From JALOOB01 sp964387985 (lineage in GTDB: Bacteria > Chloroflexota > Anaerolineae > CG2-30-64-16), in contig CAYLZG010000037.1 of assembly GCA_964387985.1 (NCBI GenBank), positions 1 through 28,911 of the forward strand: DNA of 28,911 nucleotides, written 5' to 3'. Position numbers and translations under genes: made by a program. How positions within the stretch are numbered: the stretch's first letter is position 1; each line of letters starts with the position of its first letter. The notes under the pieces were generated by a model. It had not been told where the DNA came from. It worked only from the letters and a program-made list of their open reading frames with translations, and did not search any database. Below, in pieces: positions 1 to 9,400 of this stretch.

Positions 1-557
1 TCCCCATCCGCGGCAACCGCTTCTACTACAATCGCAAGATCAACTGCGTGCCGGCGAGTGGCTGGCTGCAGATCGGCCCGGAACGAACCGAGTTCCGCCG
101 AGAGTCATGCCTGGGCAACCTCGATTGGGGCCGGGGCGTCTGGGAGTATCGCTCGTTTTGGGTGTGGGCCAGCGCGTCCGGCTTCTTGCCCGCCCGCGCT
201 GGCGCTCCGCGCCGCACGATCGGCCTGAACCTGGGGTTCGGCTTCGGCGACACCTCGGCCGCAACGGAGAACACCGTCATTCTGGACGGCCGCGTCCATA
301 AGCTGGCCCAGGTCGACTTCACCTATGACAACCGCGACTTCAAGAAGCCGTGGCGCATGGTCGCGCCGGACGGCCGCCTCGACCTGACCTTCACACCGTT
401 TGTCGAGCGGGTGGCAAAGACAAACCTCGCCATCATCACCAGCGAGGTGCACCAGATGTTTGGCCGGTACCAGGGTGTCGTGGGACTGGATGATGGCGAA
501 ACCATCGCGATCGACGGGTTAATTGGTTTTGCCGAGGAACATCACGCGCGTTGGTGA
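1..557 (+). CDS. DUF2804 family protein, C-terminal part (5' end outside window)
   Basis: The reading frame is open from base 3 to the TGA at 555-557, so the gene starts before the window and about 184 residues are visible. The sequence begins IRGNRFYYNRKINC and continues PASGWLQIG, then GLNLGFGFGD, a lysine/aspartate-rich stretch DFKKPWRMVAPDGRLDLTF, and YQGVVGLDDGE near the end. This order matches the C-terminal half of DUF2804 proteins as I remember them. The family has no settled function; a lipocalin-like beta-barrel relation to CrtC/AttH proteins is possible. The GTG at 48 is internal, because the conserved FYYNRKINC lies upstream of it. The stop codon sits inside a hairpin stem (553-576). 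Confidence 0.75.
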   Translation, partial: PIRGNRFYYNRKINCVPASGWLQIGPERTEFRRESCLGNLDWGRGVWEYRSFWVWASASGFLPARAGAPRRTIGLNLGFGFGDTSAATENTVILDGRVHKLAQVDFTYDNRDFKKPWRMVAPDGRLDLTFTPFVERVAKTNLAIITSEVHQMFGRYQGVVGLDDGETIAIDGLIGFAEEHHARW

Positions 558-648
558 TGCGGGCTTCCGCATCACCGGCGGTGTTGAAGACGCCCTGCAG
601 ACCTCGAAGAGTGCCTGCAGGGCGTTGCACCCGGCAGTTGTGCTGCCG
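553..648. terminator. Three consecutive hairpins between convergent genes
   Basis: Three perfect inverted repeats lie between the DUF2804 stop and the stop of the large minus-strand gene. They are 553-562/567-576 (10 bp, loop gctt, overlapping the TGA), 590-600/615-625 (11 bp, 14-nt loop) and 632-637/643-648 (6 bp, 5-nt loop). None is followed by a clear T tract on either strand, so they are not textbook intrinsic terminators. The position between two convergent stops supports a role in ending or protecting transcripts. Confidence 0.55.
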
Positions 649-653
649 TTCCC

Positions 654-3194
654 CTACTTCGCGTGGATGACGATGCTCCCGCCGCCGAGCGCGTCGCCGG
701 CATACGAATCGTCCGCCGCGCCCATCTCATTGTCGTACACCACCGCGTCGTCGTCCTTGTCCCAGATCTTGATGCGGAACCTGTCGATGCCCCCGCCGCC
801 CTTGACCTGGCCGTCGGTCGCAGTCAGCATGAAGCCGTAGTTGCCCGCGCCGTTGATCGTGCCCACGCCCTTGAACTTGGCGTTGGCCCCGGCCACCACG
901 AGCCACTGGTAGCTCGTGCTCTTGAAGTTGAGGCCGGCCGCGTGGAACTGAAACTCGGTATTCCCTTCGGGCACGGTCATGCCCTTCTTGTACTTGGACA
1001 CGAAGCCGAAGGTAGCTTTGCCCGCGAGCGCCGGGTCGGCAACGTACGCGCCCGCCGGAGAGTTGATCCAACCGCCGCCGGTCACGAAGCCTGCGCTCGG
1101 GTCGTAGACGACCGCCATCGTGCAGGCCGGGTCGGAATCCAGGTTCCCATCGTTGGCGACCAGGCACACCTCGTAGATTCCTGCTGCCGCATAGGCATGG
1201 GTTGGCTCAGCCCCTGTGCCCGTGCTGCCATCGCTGAAGGTCCAGGCATAGGTCAGGGGATCGCCCTCCGCGTCGTAGGAACCGCTGCCGTCGAAGGCGA
1301 TCGCGGTGTTGACCGGCCCCAGGTACGGCCCACCGGGGTTCGCCAACGGTGCGCTGCTGGGCGATACGATGGTCAGGTCTGCGCCAATATAGGTAAGAAC
1401 GTAGTTGCCGTTCAGCGCCAGCGTGTTCTGTAGGATCGGATAGATCCCCACGTCTTCGCCCGGGACGCGGGACATCTCGCCTGTGAAGACATCGTCGAAG
1501 GCCAGCGAGCCGCCCGTGATCTGATAGGTTAGCGCCGGATCGGCCTCTCCGGCAAACTTGCTCTTGGCATCTGCCGTTACCTGCACCGGGCGTTGGCCGA
1601 TCGTAAAGGCTGCCGTATTACAGGTGATCTCGTAGTTGCCCAGCGCAGCTTCCGGGCTCAGCGCCGCACTAATGGTGTAGGAGCCCCCCACCGCCTCACC
1701 TGGCGTGCGGCTGTAGATGGCGCCCACGCCGTCCGCCGGCACGAAGCCCGCCAGGCTGCCACTGAACGCGGGGTCATCCTCACCGTAGGTCTTGCTCCCG
1801 GAATCGGGCGTAACCGACGCGCTCCTTGGCCAGATGGTCGCGGCCGCCGTCGCCGCGTTCGCCCCGAGCTGGTAGTTGCCTACGGCCGCACCGGACAGGC
1901 TCACACTTGCAGTCACCGTCTTGCCTGCGCCCGCGTCCGCCGTGTCGAATGCCGCCTCGCCGGCTGCACAGGCGATGGCATTCAAGTCGGCGGGCAGCAC
2001 GCCGCTCAGCGAGCACTCTACGATGGTCGCAGCTGTTGTCCCGTCATAGGTCCTGTCCTGCGCCGTGATGCCTGCCGTCAGGACAGCAGGGCTGATGTTG
2101 AATGCTTGCTGGACCGGTGTCGCCGGCTCGTAGTTCTCGTTGCCGGCCTGGCTGGCTGTCACGGTGCAACTCCCGGCGCCGGTGATCGTCACCGTGTCCG
2201 CGGACACGGTGCACGGGCCCTCGGCGCTGAGACTGACCGGCAGGCCGGAGTCTGCGGTCGGACTCACGGCGAATGCCGCATCGCCGTAGGTCTTGCCCGC
2301 AATCGCGTCGAACGTGATCGTCTGTACCGGCCGGTCCACGGTCCACATGTACAGGGCGGGTGTGGCGTCCACATTGTTGGACGCGTCCTTAGCGCGCACC
2401 TCGAAGTTGTGGCTGGCGTCGGTGAGACCGGTGTACGCCTGCGGGCTGGTGCAGGCCGCGAAGATCGCGCCGTCCAGCGCACATTCGAATGTTGCGCCGG
2501 AGTCGTCGCTCGTGAACTCGAAGGAAGCGCTGCTGCAGCCTGACTGTGCAGCCGGTCCGCTCGTGATAGTCGTGTCCGGAGGGGTCGCGTCGTGAAAGAC
2601 GTTGTCAATGGTTACGGCAATGGTCTGGTTGGCGGCGACCGAGACGGTCTGTGCCGCCGGTTCGATCCAGTCAGCGCCCGCGTCCTGCTCGGCGACCACG
2701 TAGTCACTGCCCGGCTCCAGGTCGGTCCAGGTGGCCGTGCCGCCGTTGCCTGTGACGGTCTTGCACTCCGGCGTCTCGCCGATGCTGCCGCCGCTCACAC
2801 AGATCTCGAACTGCGCCCCCGCGGGATAGCCGGCGCCGGTGACCTGCTTCGTCACCTGGATCCCGCCGGCAGAGGCCGGCCCGCCGGCAACGTACTTGAA
2901 GGCACCCGCCGCTGCGTCAGGGTAGGTGATGTGCGGGGCTCCGTTGGCTCCCAGTGTCATAGAGGCGCCCGTCCAGACCCCGGCTGTGCTGTCGCTCACT
3001 TTCTGGATGCTCCAGCCCGTCCCGTGGTTCAGTCCGTACATGAGGGCTCGATTGGTCAGGCCGTCGAAGTAACCAATATGCTCGCTGCCGGCGTCATCGA
3101 TAGCCAGCGAAACCCACCCATCCTGACCGCCACCAATCTGGCTGGGCTCTATGTCGCTGGTGTCAGCCATGAGATTACCACTGAGATTTGCAAC
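654..3194 (-). CDS. Giant secreted modular protein, C-terminal part (propeller repeats, prealbumin-like, Ig-like, YDG/MBG, PKD, C-terminal domain)
   Basis: About 846 residues are readable from the scaffold gap to the stop. In order they show two blade-like repeats of the type SLAIDDAGSEHIGYF; a prealbumin/SpaA-like module (about 105-200, EICVSGGSIGETPECK, LEPGSDYVV); an Ig-like module (about 200-285, PPDTTITSG, FECALDGAIFAACTSP); MBG- and YDG-type repeats (about 288-630, GKTYGD, DRTYDGTTAA, SKTYGEDDPAF); a PKD domain (about 632-725, GGPYLGPVNTAIAFDGSGS); and a C-terminal domain starting TGGGWI with FGFVSKYKKG and TEFQFHAAGLNF. That last domain resembles one that often follows PKD domains. The frame is open upstream of the ATG at 3170 right up to the gap, so this is not a separate gene but the continuation of the one at 3205-5997. 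It is probably cell-surface or extracellular, in an adhesion or envelope role. Confidence 0.85.
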   Translation of the reverse strand, partial: VANLSGNLMADTSDIEPSQIGGGQDGWVSLAIDDAGSEHIGYFDGLTNRALMYGLNHGTGWSIQKVSDSTAGVWTGASMTLGANGAPHITYPDAAAGAFKYVAGGPASAGGIQVTKQVTGAGYPAGAQFEICVSGGSIGETPECKTVTGNGGTATWTDLEPGSDYVVAEQDAGADWIEPAAQTVSVAANQTIAVTIDNVFHDATPPDTTITSGPAAQSGCSSASFEFTSDDSGATFECALDGAIFAACTSPQAYTGLTDASHNFEVRAKDASNNVDATPALYMWTVDRPVQTITFDAIAGKTYGDAAFAVSPTADSGLPVSLSAEGPCTVSADTVTITGAGSCTVTASQAGNENYEPATPVQQAFNISPAVLTAGITAQDRTYDGTTAATIVECSLSGVLPADLNAIACAAGEAAFDTADAGAGKTVTASVSLSGAAVGNYQLGANAATAAATIWPRSASVTPDSGSKTYGEDDPAFSGSLAGFVPADGVGAIYSRTPGEAVGGSYTISAALSPEAALGNYEITCNTAAFTIGQRPVQVTADAKSKFAGEADPALTYQITGGSLAFDDVFTGEMSRVPGEDVGIYPILQNTLALNGNYVLTYIGADLTIVSPSSAPLANPGGPYLGPVNTAIAFDGSGSYDAEGDPLTYAWTFSDGSTGTGAEPTHAYAAAGIYEVCLVANDGNLDSDPACTMAVVYDPSAGFVTGGGWINSPAGAYVADPALAGKATFGFVSKYKKGMTVPEGNTEFQFHAAGLNFKSTSYQWLVVAGANAKFKGVGTINGAGNYGFMLTATDGQVKGGGGIDRFRIKIWDKDDDAVVYDNEMGAADDSYAGDALGGGSIVIHAK

Positions 3195-3204
3195 NNNNNN
3201 NNNN
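3195..3204. other. Scaffold gap (10 N)
   Basis: Ten Ns interrupt the large minus-strand gene. Codons on the two sides are out of phase by one base if the gap is truly 10 nt, so the real length must be a multiple of 3 (including zero or a small overlap) for the protein to be intact. The blade count of the second propeller (five repeats before, two after) suggests that little is missing. Confidence 0.95.
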
Positions 3205-5997
3205 AATCGGACCGGGGTCGATCACCCAACCTGCGTCGCTGCGGTGCGCGTGATAAAGGTGCGTGAACAGAGCCGGTGCACCCTGCGGTATCGGTTCAAT
3301 CGAGTAGAAGGCGACGTGCGGCGCGCCGCCGGCGTCCAAAGCCAGGCTGAGCCCGCTGCCTCCGAACCCGTCAGGCCCAGTGAATGTCTCGGTGGTCCAG
3401 GTCGTCCCGTCGAAGGCGACGTACTTCACCCTGCCCGACGCGTAGTCGACGCCCGAGAAGAAGTAGGCAACGCGCGGATGGCCATCGGAGTCGAGAGCAA
3501 GGCCCGGTGTGCGGGGAAGAGGCGGCCCCGGCGTGTACGGGTAGCTTAGCCCGTACTCCTCAACGCCCAGGGTGCCCACGATCCAACTGCCGGGGAAGGG
3601 CTGGGAGGCGTATTTCAGGCTGTAGGTCCACTTCCCGGCAATGCTACTCCACACATCGTCAACAAACGCGATGGAGGGCCTGCCAGCCGCATCGATAACG
3701 AGGGCAGGCGGCCCGCCGGCCGCGATGTTCACGATCGCCCACGCTGCGCCGCTGCGCCTGGCGTACTTCACCTGGTCTGACACAGAGTAAGCGATCTGTG
3801 GGATGCCGTCCGGGTCGAGGGCAAACGAAACGCTGGCGGAACCTGCCGTGCTGTCTACCACCTCTACGTCCCAGGAGAAACCGTTCCAGGCGGCGTAGCG
3901 CAGGCCGCCGTCGGAGCTGGCAATGGCCGCGTGCGTCTTGCCCGCCGTGTCGAGCACTATTGCGACGGCGCCGCTCCCGGCATTGGCCGGCAGAACAGCT
4001 TGTTGCCACGTCGCGCCTGTGTCGACCGTCCAGGTAAAGACAGATGGCGTGTCGTCGGCCTGGCCGCGGGAGTTGGTCGCCGCTACCTCAAAGGTGTGGC
4101 TGCCGCCGGGCAAGCCGGCGAAGCTCTTTGCGCCGGCGTCGCATGCCTCCCACGCGGCGCCGTCCATCCGGCACTGCAGTGTGCTGGCCGTCTGGCTGCT
4201 CTCAAAAGTGAAGGTCGGGCTGTCGCTCCGGCTTACCCGGTCGAACAGCGGCCTCCCCGTAATGATCGTATCCGGAGCGGCAGAGCCGGTGTAGACAAAG
4301 GCGAGGTTCACATCGGTCGTCGCTCGGGATGCCACGGCGAGGCCGCCCTGGCCGGATGGTTCGGTCCAATCAGCCGCGTCCGGCGCACTGATGGTGTAAT
4401 CACTGCCCGGCATCAGCCCGGACCACTCGACCGTCCCGCCGTGACCGGTTGCGGTCTTGCAGTTGGGTGTTGTGCCGCTGACATCGATCGTGCCGCCGCT
4501 CAGGCAGACCTCCAACTGGGCGTCCTTTGGGTAGCTGCCGTCGTTCTGGCCGCTCAGGGCGAGCGTGGCGCGCAACTTCCCCGCCATCGCCTTCTCATAC
4601 ACAAAAACTTGCCACGAGGGGTGGCCGTTCACGCTGAAGTGGGCCCTGCCGGAGGGATCCAGCGCGAACGAGCCGCCATCGGAGCCCCATTGGTAGATGC
4701 CGCTGAAGAACTCGCTCTGCCAGGCCTGCGCGCTGGCGTCCCAGAAGAAGTACCGCAGGACGCCCGGCGCGGCGTAGCTGATGTGCGGGTGGCTGGACGG
4801 GTCGAGCTCGAGATGGGTCCTGGCCTGGGTCTTGGCAACGGAACCCGCGGCCGCAACCTGGCGGTCCCAGGCGCCTGTATTCTGGTTCCAGACGGCGTAG
4901 ATCAGCTCAGCGCCGGTATGGTAGCTGATGTGCGGAGCACCTGCGCCATCAAGTGCCAGGGCAGGCCAATAGCCGGTGTCGCCGTCGCTGTCGATGGTCT
5001 GGATGTCCCAGGCGGTCCCGTTCCAGGCGGCATACTTTAGGTTCGGGTCAGTGATTGTGCCGCCACTGTAGGCGATGTGCGGGTTGCCGGAGGCGTCTAG
5101 CGCCAGCGAGGTGCCGTACTTCCCGCACGTGGTGCAGGTCGCATCCACCTGCTGCAACGCCCAGTTCGTCCCATCAAAGAATGCGTAGTACATCCCTTCC
5201 GGGGTGTTACCGTCGGCGTTGTAGTAGCTGATATGCGGATGGCCGTTCGCGTCGAGAGCCAGGGAGTTATGCCAGCCATGTAGGCCCGACGGGTAGGGAT
5301 TCGGATCGACAAGGGTCGTCGTCCAGGCCGACCCATTCCAGGTCGCGTAGTACAGGCCACCGTCAGTGTACACATGCCAGAACGCTATGTGAGGGTGGCC
5401 TTGCCCGTCCAGCGCCAGCGAGGTCTCCCAGCCCATGTCCTGAGGAATCTGAATGGGGACCGGATTCAGGTCCCAGCTCTTTGTCGCCGGTACCCAGGAC
5501 GCGTAGACCACCTGCATCTCGTTGACGAAGACGGCGTGTGGGATGCCGCTCGAGTCGAAGGCGATGGTACTGGTCTGTGCGCTGGTGCCGTCGAACGCAG
5601 TGATGTTCCTGACAACTTGCTTCGACCACGGCTCGTAGGGGCTGACCGACCAGGTTGCGCTGGCCGGCGTGGCGTCCGGGCTGCCATCTGATGCCAGCGC
5701 GCGCACGTAGAACGTATTGCTGCCGAGGGCGAGCTCAGCGTAGGCATAGTTCTTTGGGCTCGTACAGGCCGCCCATACCGTGCCGTCGAGAGAGCACTCG
5801 AAGGCCGCACCAGCAGGGTTGCTGGCGAAGCCGAACGTCGAGTCCTCGGTGGCGGTAGCGCCCAGCTTCATAGGAAAGCTGAGCAACTTCGTGTCGGGTG
5901 GCGCGGTCTGTGCCAAGGCTGAATGCGCCGCGGCGAGGCTCAGCGCGAGTGCGGCGAGCAGGACGGCAGCCACTATTGTGACTCGTTTGGGGTTCAT
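3205..5997 (-). CDS. Giant secreted modular protein, N-terminal part (signal peptide, Ig-like, seven-repeat propeller, prealbumin-like, Ig-like, propeller)
   Basis: The ATG at 5997-5995 follows AAAGGAG (6004-6010) with a 6-nt spacer. Residues 1-29 form a Sec signal peptide (MNPKRV, a hydrophobic core, then HSALA before Q30). An Ig-like module follows (about 32-120, FECSLDGTVWAACTSP). Then come seven repeats of the pattern SLALDxxGxPHIxY...YAxWNGxxW (about 140-470), a prealbumin-like module (about 470-570, EVCLSGGTIDVSGTTPNCK), a second Ig-like module (about 571-658), and a second repeat block cut by the gap. The regular 45-55-residue repeats suggest a beta-propeller. The block propeller/prealbumin/Ig occurs again beyond the gap, pointing to internal duplication. 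With the C-terminal piece the protein is roughly 1,780 residues. The ligand is unknown. Confidence 0.85.
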
Positions 5998-6054
5998 GGG
6001 ATTCTCCTTTTGTCTCCGGTGCAGATGCCGGCTGTGCGCATGGCTTCTGGGCGA

Positions 6055-6258
6055 TCACCCCGGCCGGACCGCCCATCTGCCGGACTCTTCCAGCTCGACC
6101 TCCAGATAGGGCAGGACATCCTCCAGGCAGGCACAGGAGTGGCGGGCAGCGGCTGCTCCCGTCTGCTGAATCGTGAAGCGCCACTGCGCCTCCCGATTCG
6201 GCCCGGCCCCTTCCTCCAGCCGGTATCGGACGAGGAAAGACAGGTATACTTGCCCCAC
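6055..6258 (-). CDS. Small hypothetical protein (67 aa), upstream of the giant secreted protein gene
   Basis: I choose the GTG at 6258-6256 because GAGGGAG lies 6 nt upstream of it. The resulting protein starts MGQVYLSFLVRYRLEE and contains AQWRFTIQQTG and CLEDVLPYLEVELEE. The pattern of a short strand (YLSFLVR), a central W-R-F strand and a C-terminal leucine-rich helix recalls small Chloroflexota proteins often found beside SARP/LuxR-type regulators; this is from memory only. It has no signal peptide or membrane segment. The gene ends 57 nt before the giant secreted protein gene on the same strand, so they may be co-transcribed, and it is divergent from the SARP gene. An upstream ATG at 6348 is in frame but lacks a good ribosome site. 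Confidence 0.5.
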   Translation of the reverse strand: MGQVYLSFLVRYRLEEGAGPNREAQWRFTIQQTGAAAARHSCACLEDVLPYLEVELEESGRWAVRPG

Positions 6259-6424
6259 GTTGCGCTCCCTCACTCCGCCGCCGGTTGCTGCCAAGTCTAA
6301 CTCCGCTGACTCTGTCTCTTCGCGTCGCTTTGCTGCAACTTGTATCACACCGCCGTTCCAGATTCAGCACGGTTCCGTTCCCACCGCTCGCTGACTTTCC
6401 AAACTCGATGTCGCAACAGACGGT

Positions 6425-6438
6425 GCACGTGCTATAAT
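6425..6438 (+). promoter_or_regulatory. Extended -10 promoter for the SARP-type regulator, overlapping a palindrome
   Basis: TGCTATAAT (6430-6438) is a perfect extended -10 element. The best -35 match is poor (TCGCAA, 6411-6416, 16-nt spacer), as is usual for extended -10 promoters. The perfect 8-bp palindrome GCACGTGC (6425-6432) overlaps the element and could be an operator. Transcription would start near 6445, leaving a leader of about 28 nt that contains AGGAG (6461-6465). Confidence 0.6.
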
Positions 6439-6472
6439 GTAGGCATCGTGCGTCCCCCCCAGGAGCATCCTG

Positions 6473-9400
6473 ATGGCACGGCTCGTGGTGCGTCTCCTCG
6501 GCGGCTTTCGTGTCGAGCTCGACGGCGAACCGGTCTACGGTTTTGAGACAGACAAGGCACGTGCGCTGCTGGTTTACCTCATGGTGGAAGCGGATCGACC
6601 CCACCGTCGTGAATCGCTTGCCAGCCTTCTTTGGCCGGAGCGTCCCAATGCATCTGCACGCAGCAGCCTGCGTCATGCCCTCTTTCGCGTGCGCCAGGCT
6701 CTCGTGGTCCGCGATCCGTCCGGCCGGACTACGCCAGCTCCCAATCGCACCGGCAGGGTGCCGAATCCCTTTCTGTTCGTCACCCCCATGGACGTCCAGT
6801 TCAACCCCGCCAGTGACTGCAGCCTGGACGTGGCAGAGTTGCAGTCTCTCGCTGCCAGGCCAGACGCCGAGGGCCAGCTTTTGCCAGAGGCATTCTGCGG
6901 TGAGTTCCTGGCCGGCTTCTCCATACCGGATAGCGAGCCCTTCGAGGCATGGATGCTGAGCAAGCAGGAGTACTACCACCGGCTCGCCCTCGACATCCTC
7001 TCTGTACAGAACGCTGATTTCGAGATCCTTGGACAATACGAGAGGGCTGTCACTGCCGCCCGGCTGCAACTCAAGCTGGAGCCCTGGCTCGAGGAAGCGC
7101 ACCGGCGCTGCATGCGCGGGCTCGCAATGGCAGGACGCCGCGATGCAGCGTTGCGCCAGTACGAGGTTTGCTGCCGCGCGCTTAAGTCCGAGTTGGGCGT
7201 CGAACCCGCAAGCTGCACGCAGGCTCTCTACAACGAGATACGAGACGGGCGGCTGGTTGCGCCCACCCGAACGGAACCTGACAGATCCCTGCTGCGGCAG
7301 GTTGCGATGCCGGCCGGGTTTGACATTGCGCCAGCCCCTCCGCCCACTCTACTGATCGCGCGTGAGAATGAGTTGGGACAGCTTGGCAACCATCTCGAAG
7401 CTGCGCTCGCCGGGAAGATTGGGGTGGCGTTTGTCAGCGGCGACCCGGGCAGCGGCAAGACCGCCCTGCTCGAAGCCTTTGCTGCGTCAGCGATGGCGAA
7501 ATACCCCGAACTGCTGGTGGCCGGCGCGCGCTGCAACCCTGGCGGCCAGGCGGATCCCCTCGCACCTCTCCGCAGGCTCACCGGGATGCTCGCCGGCCTC
7601 ACCCTGGCGCTCCAGAACACGCGCCTCATCGGCATGACCGGCCTGATCACCGGGATCGCCGCGTCGTTCTCGATGGCCGCCTCCGAGTACCTCTCGACCA
7701 AGTCGGAGGGGGGGGACGTGGACCCCGGCCGCGCGGCCCTGTACACCGGCCTCACCTACATCGTCACGGTAGCCATCCTCATCACGCCGTATCTGATCTT
7801 TGGCAACTATCTCCTGGCGCTGGNNNNNNNNNNTGCTCGCCGGCGGCGGCAGCGGCGAAGTGGGGTGGCGTCTGGTCGGGACCGACCAGACGGTGCGTCT
7901 GCGGGATGCGGCTGGCCTCGTCGCCGCGTCCCTCCGAGAGTGCGGTCCCGACCTTACCGGCACGCTCCTTCCCCCTGCCTCCAGTGCGACGAGGTTCGGG
8001 AAGGAACCCGCGGTCTCACAAGGCGCGCTGTTCGACCAGCTGACCAACAGCCTGGCTGCGATCGCGCGGCAGCGACCGCTTCTCCTGCTCCTCGATGACC
8101 TGCAGTGGGTTGACGAAGCCACCGTGGCTTGCCTCCTGCAGCTCAACCGCGAGCTGAGCAACAGCCGCTCGGCCGCGTGCCGCATCCTCGTCCTCGGCGC
8201 TTACCGCTCGACAGCGGTGGGCCTCGGCCGCTGCGACCCACGATCCGGCGAGGTGATCCGCCACCCCATGCTGGAGGTGCTCAACGAGTTGCGCCGCGCG
8301 AGGGGTGAGATCACGGTCGATCTGGATAAAGCAGACGGCCGCGCGTTTGTGGAGGCCCTGGTAGACATGGAGCCCAACCGGCTCGGTGCGCGATTTCGCG
8401 ATGCACTCTTCTCGCAAACGGGCGGGCATGCGCTGTTCACCGTCGAGATAGTGCACAACCTCCAGGTGCGCAGAGAACTGGTGCAGGACGAGGCTGGCCG
8501 CTGGGAGGCTGCCGAATCAATCAATTGGGGGAAGTTGCCCGTGCGGGTCGAGGCCGCCATCGCAGAGCGGATCGAGCGCCTGCCCGATGCCGAGCACCAC
8601 ATCCTCTCCGCGGCGAGTGTCCAAGGCGACGACTTCAGTGGCGAGCTGGCGGCCGAGTTGGCAGGCCAGCCTCTCAATGACGTGATGGCCGCGCTCAGCG
8701 GTCCGCTGGCCCGGCAGCATGCTCTCGTCCGAGCCGAGGGACTCCAGCGCCTCGGCGGCGCCCTGTGGTCGGTGTACAGGTTCACCCATCACCTGTTTCA
8801 GAAGTACCTCTACGATCAGCTCGATCCGATCGAACGGGCCCGGCTGCACGGCGCGGTGGGCGCCGCGCTCCATCGCCAGGTTGCGAATGACCCGGCGGAG
8901 CGCGAACGCCTGGGCGCCCAACTGGCCTGGCATTACGAGGCTGCCGGCCAACCACTGGAGGCGGCCCGCGCGCTACACGACGCCGGGCGCCAGGCAATGA
9001 AAGTGTCGGCCTTGCGCGAGGCCCTCGACCGGTTTGACCACGCCCTGGCTTTGCTTGCTGGAGAGCCGCCGTCAGCGGAGCGCGCGGAGATCGAGCGGCT
9101 CTTGCAGACCGACCAGCTGAGCCCGCAGGCGAGTGTGGGCGGGGTCGGCAGCTCTCGATTGGAGAAAGCGCTGGCCCTGGCTGGTGACGCCGGGGCGCAC
9201 GCGGTGCACGGCAGGTCCAGGTTGCTGATGCTTCAGGCCAAGGCGGATCTTCTCAATGCGCGGGGACAATGCGAGGATGGTCTCGCGGTGGCGGACCAGA
9301 TGCTCGAGGAGGCGACTCAATGCGGTGATGCGAGTTTCGTGGCCAACGCCCACTTTTGGTCGGGCCTGTTTCTCCATATCATGGGCAAGCCCCAGGAAGC

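Noticed and set aside
3931..5040. Plus-strand frames of 60-370 residues opposite the large secreted protein (also 663-1433, 1593-2543, 2592-3266)
   Set aside because: They lie entirely opposite a strongly supported modular protein and show no recognisable motifs or ribosome sites.
5735..7102. A 455-residue minus-strand frame across the divergent region
   Set aside because: It overlaps the SARP start on one side and the signal peptide of the secreted protein in another frame. Its composition is that of a shadow frame.
7800..8098. A fusion of a SARP regulator to a membrane transporter, or two separate SARP genes
   Set aside because: The exact 11-bp overlap and restored frame between 7597 and 7845 explain the data better as one gene with a misassembled contig end.
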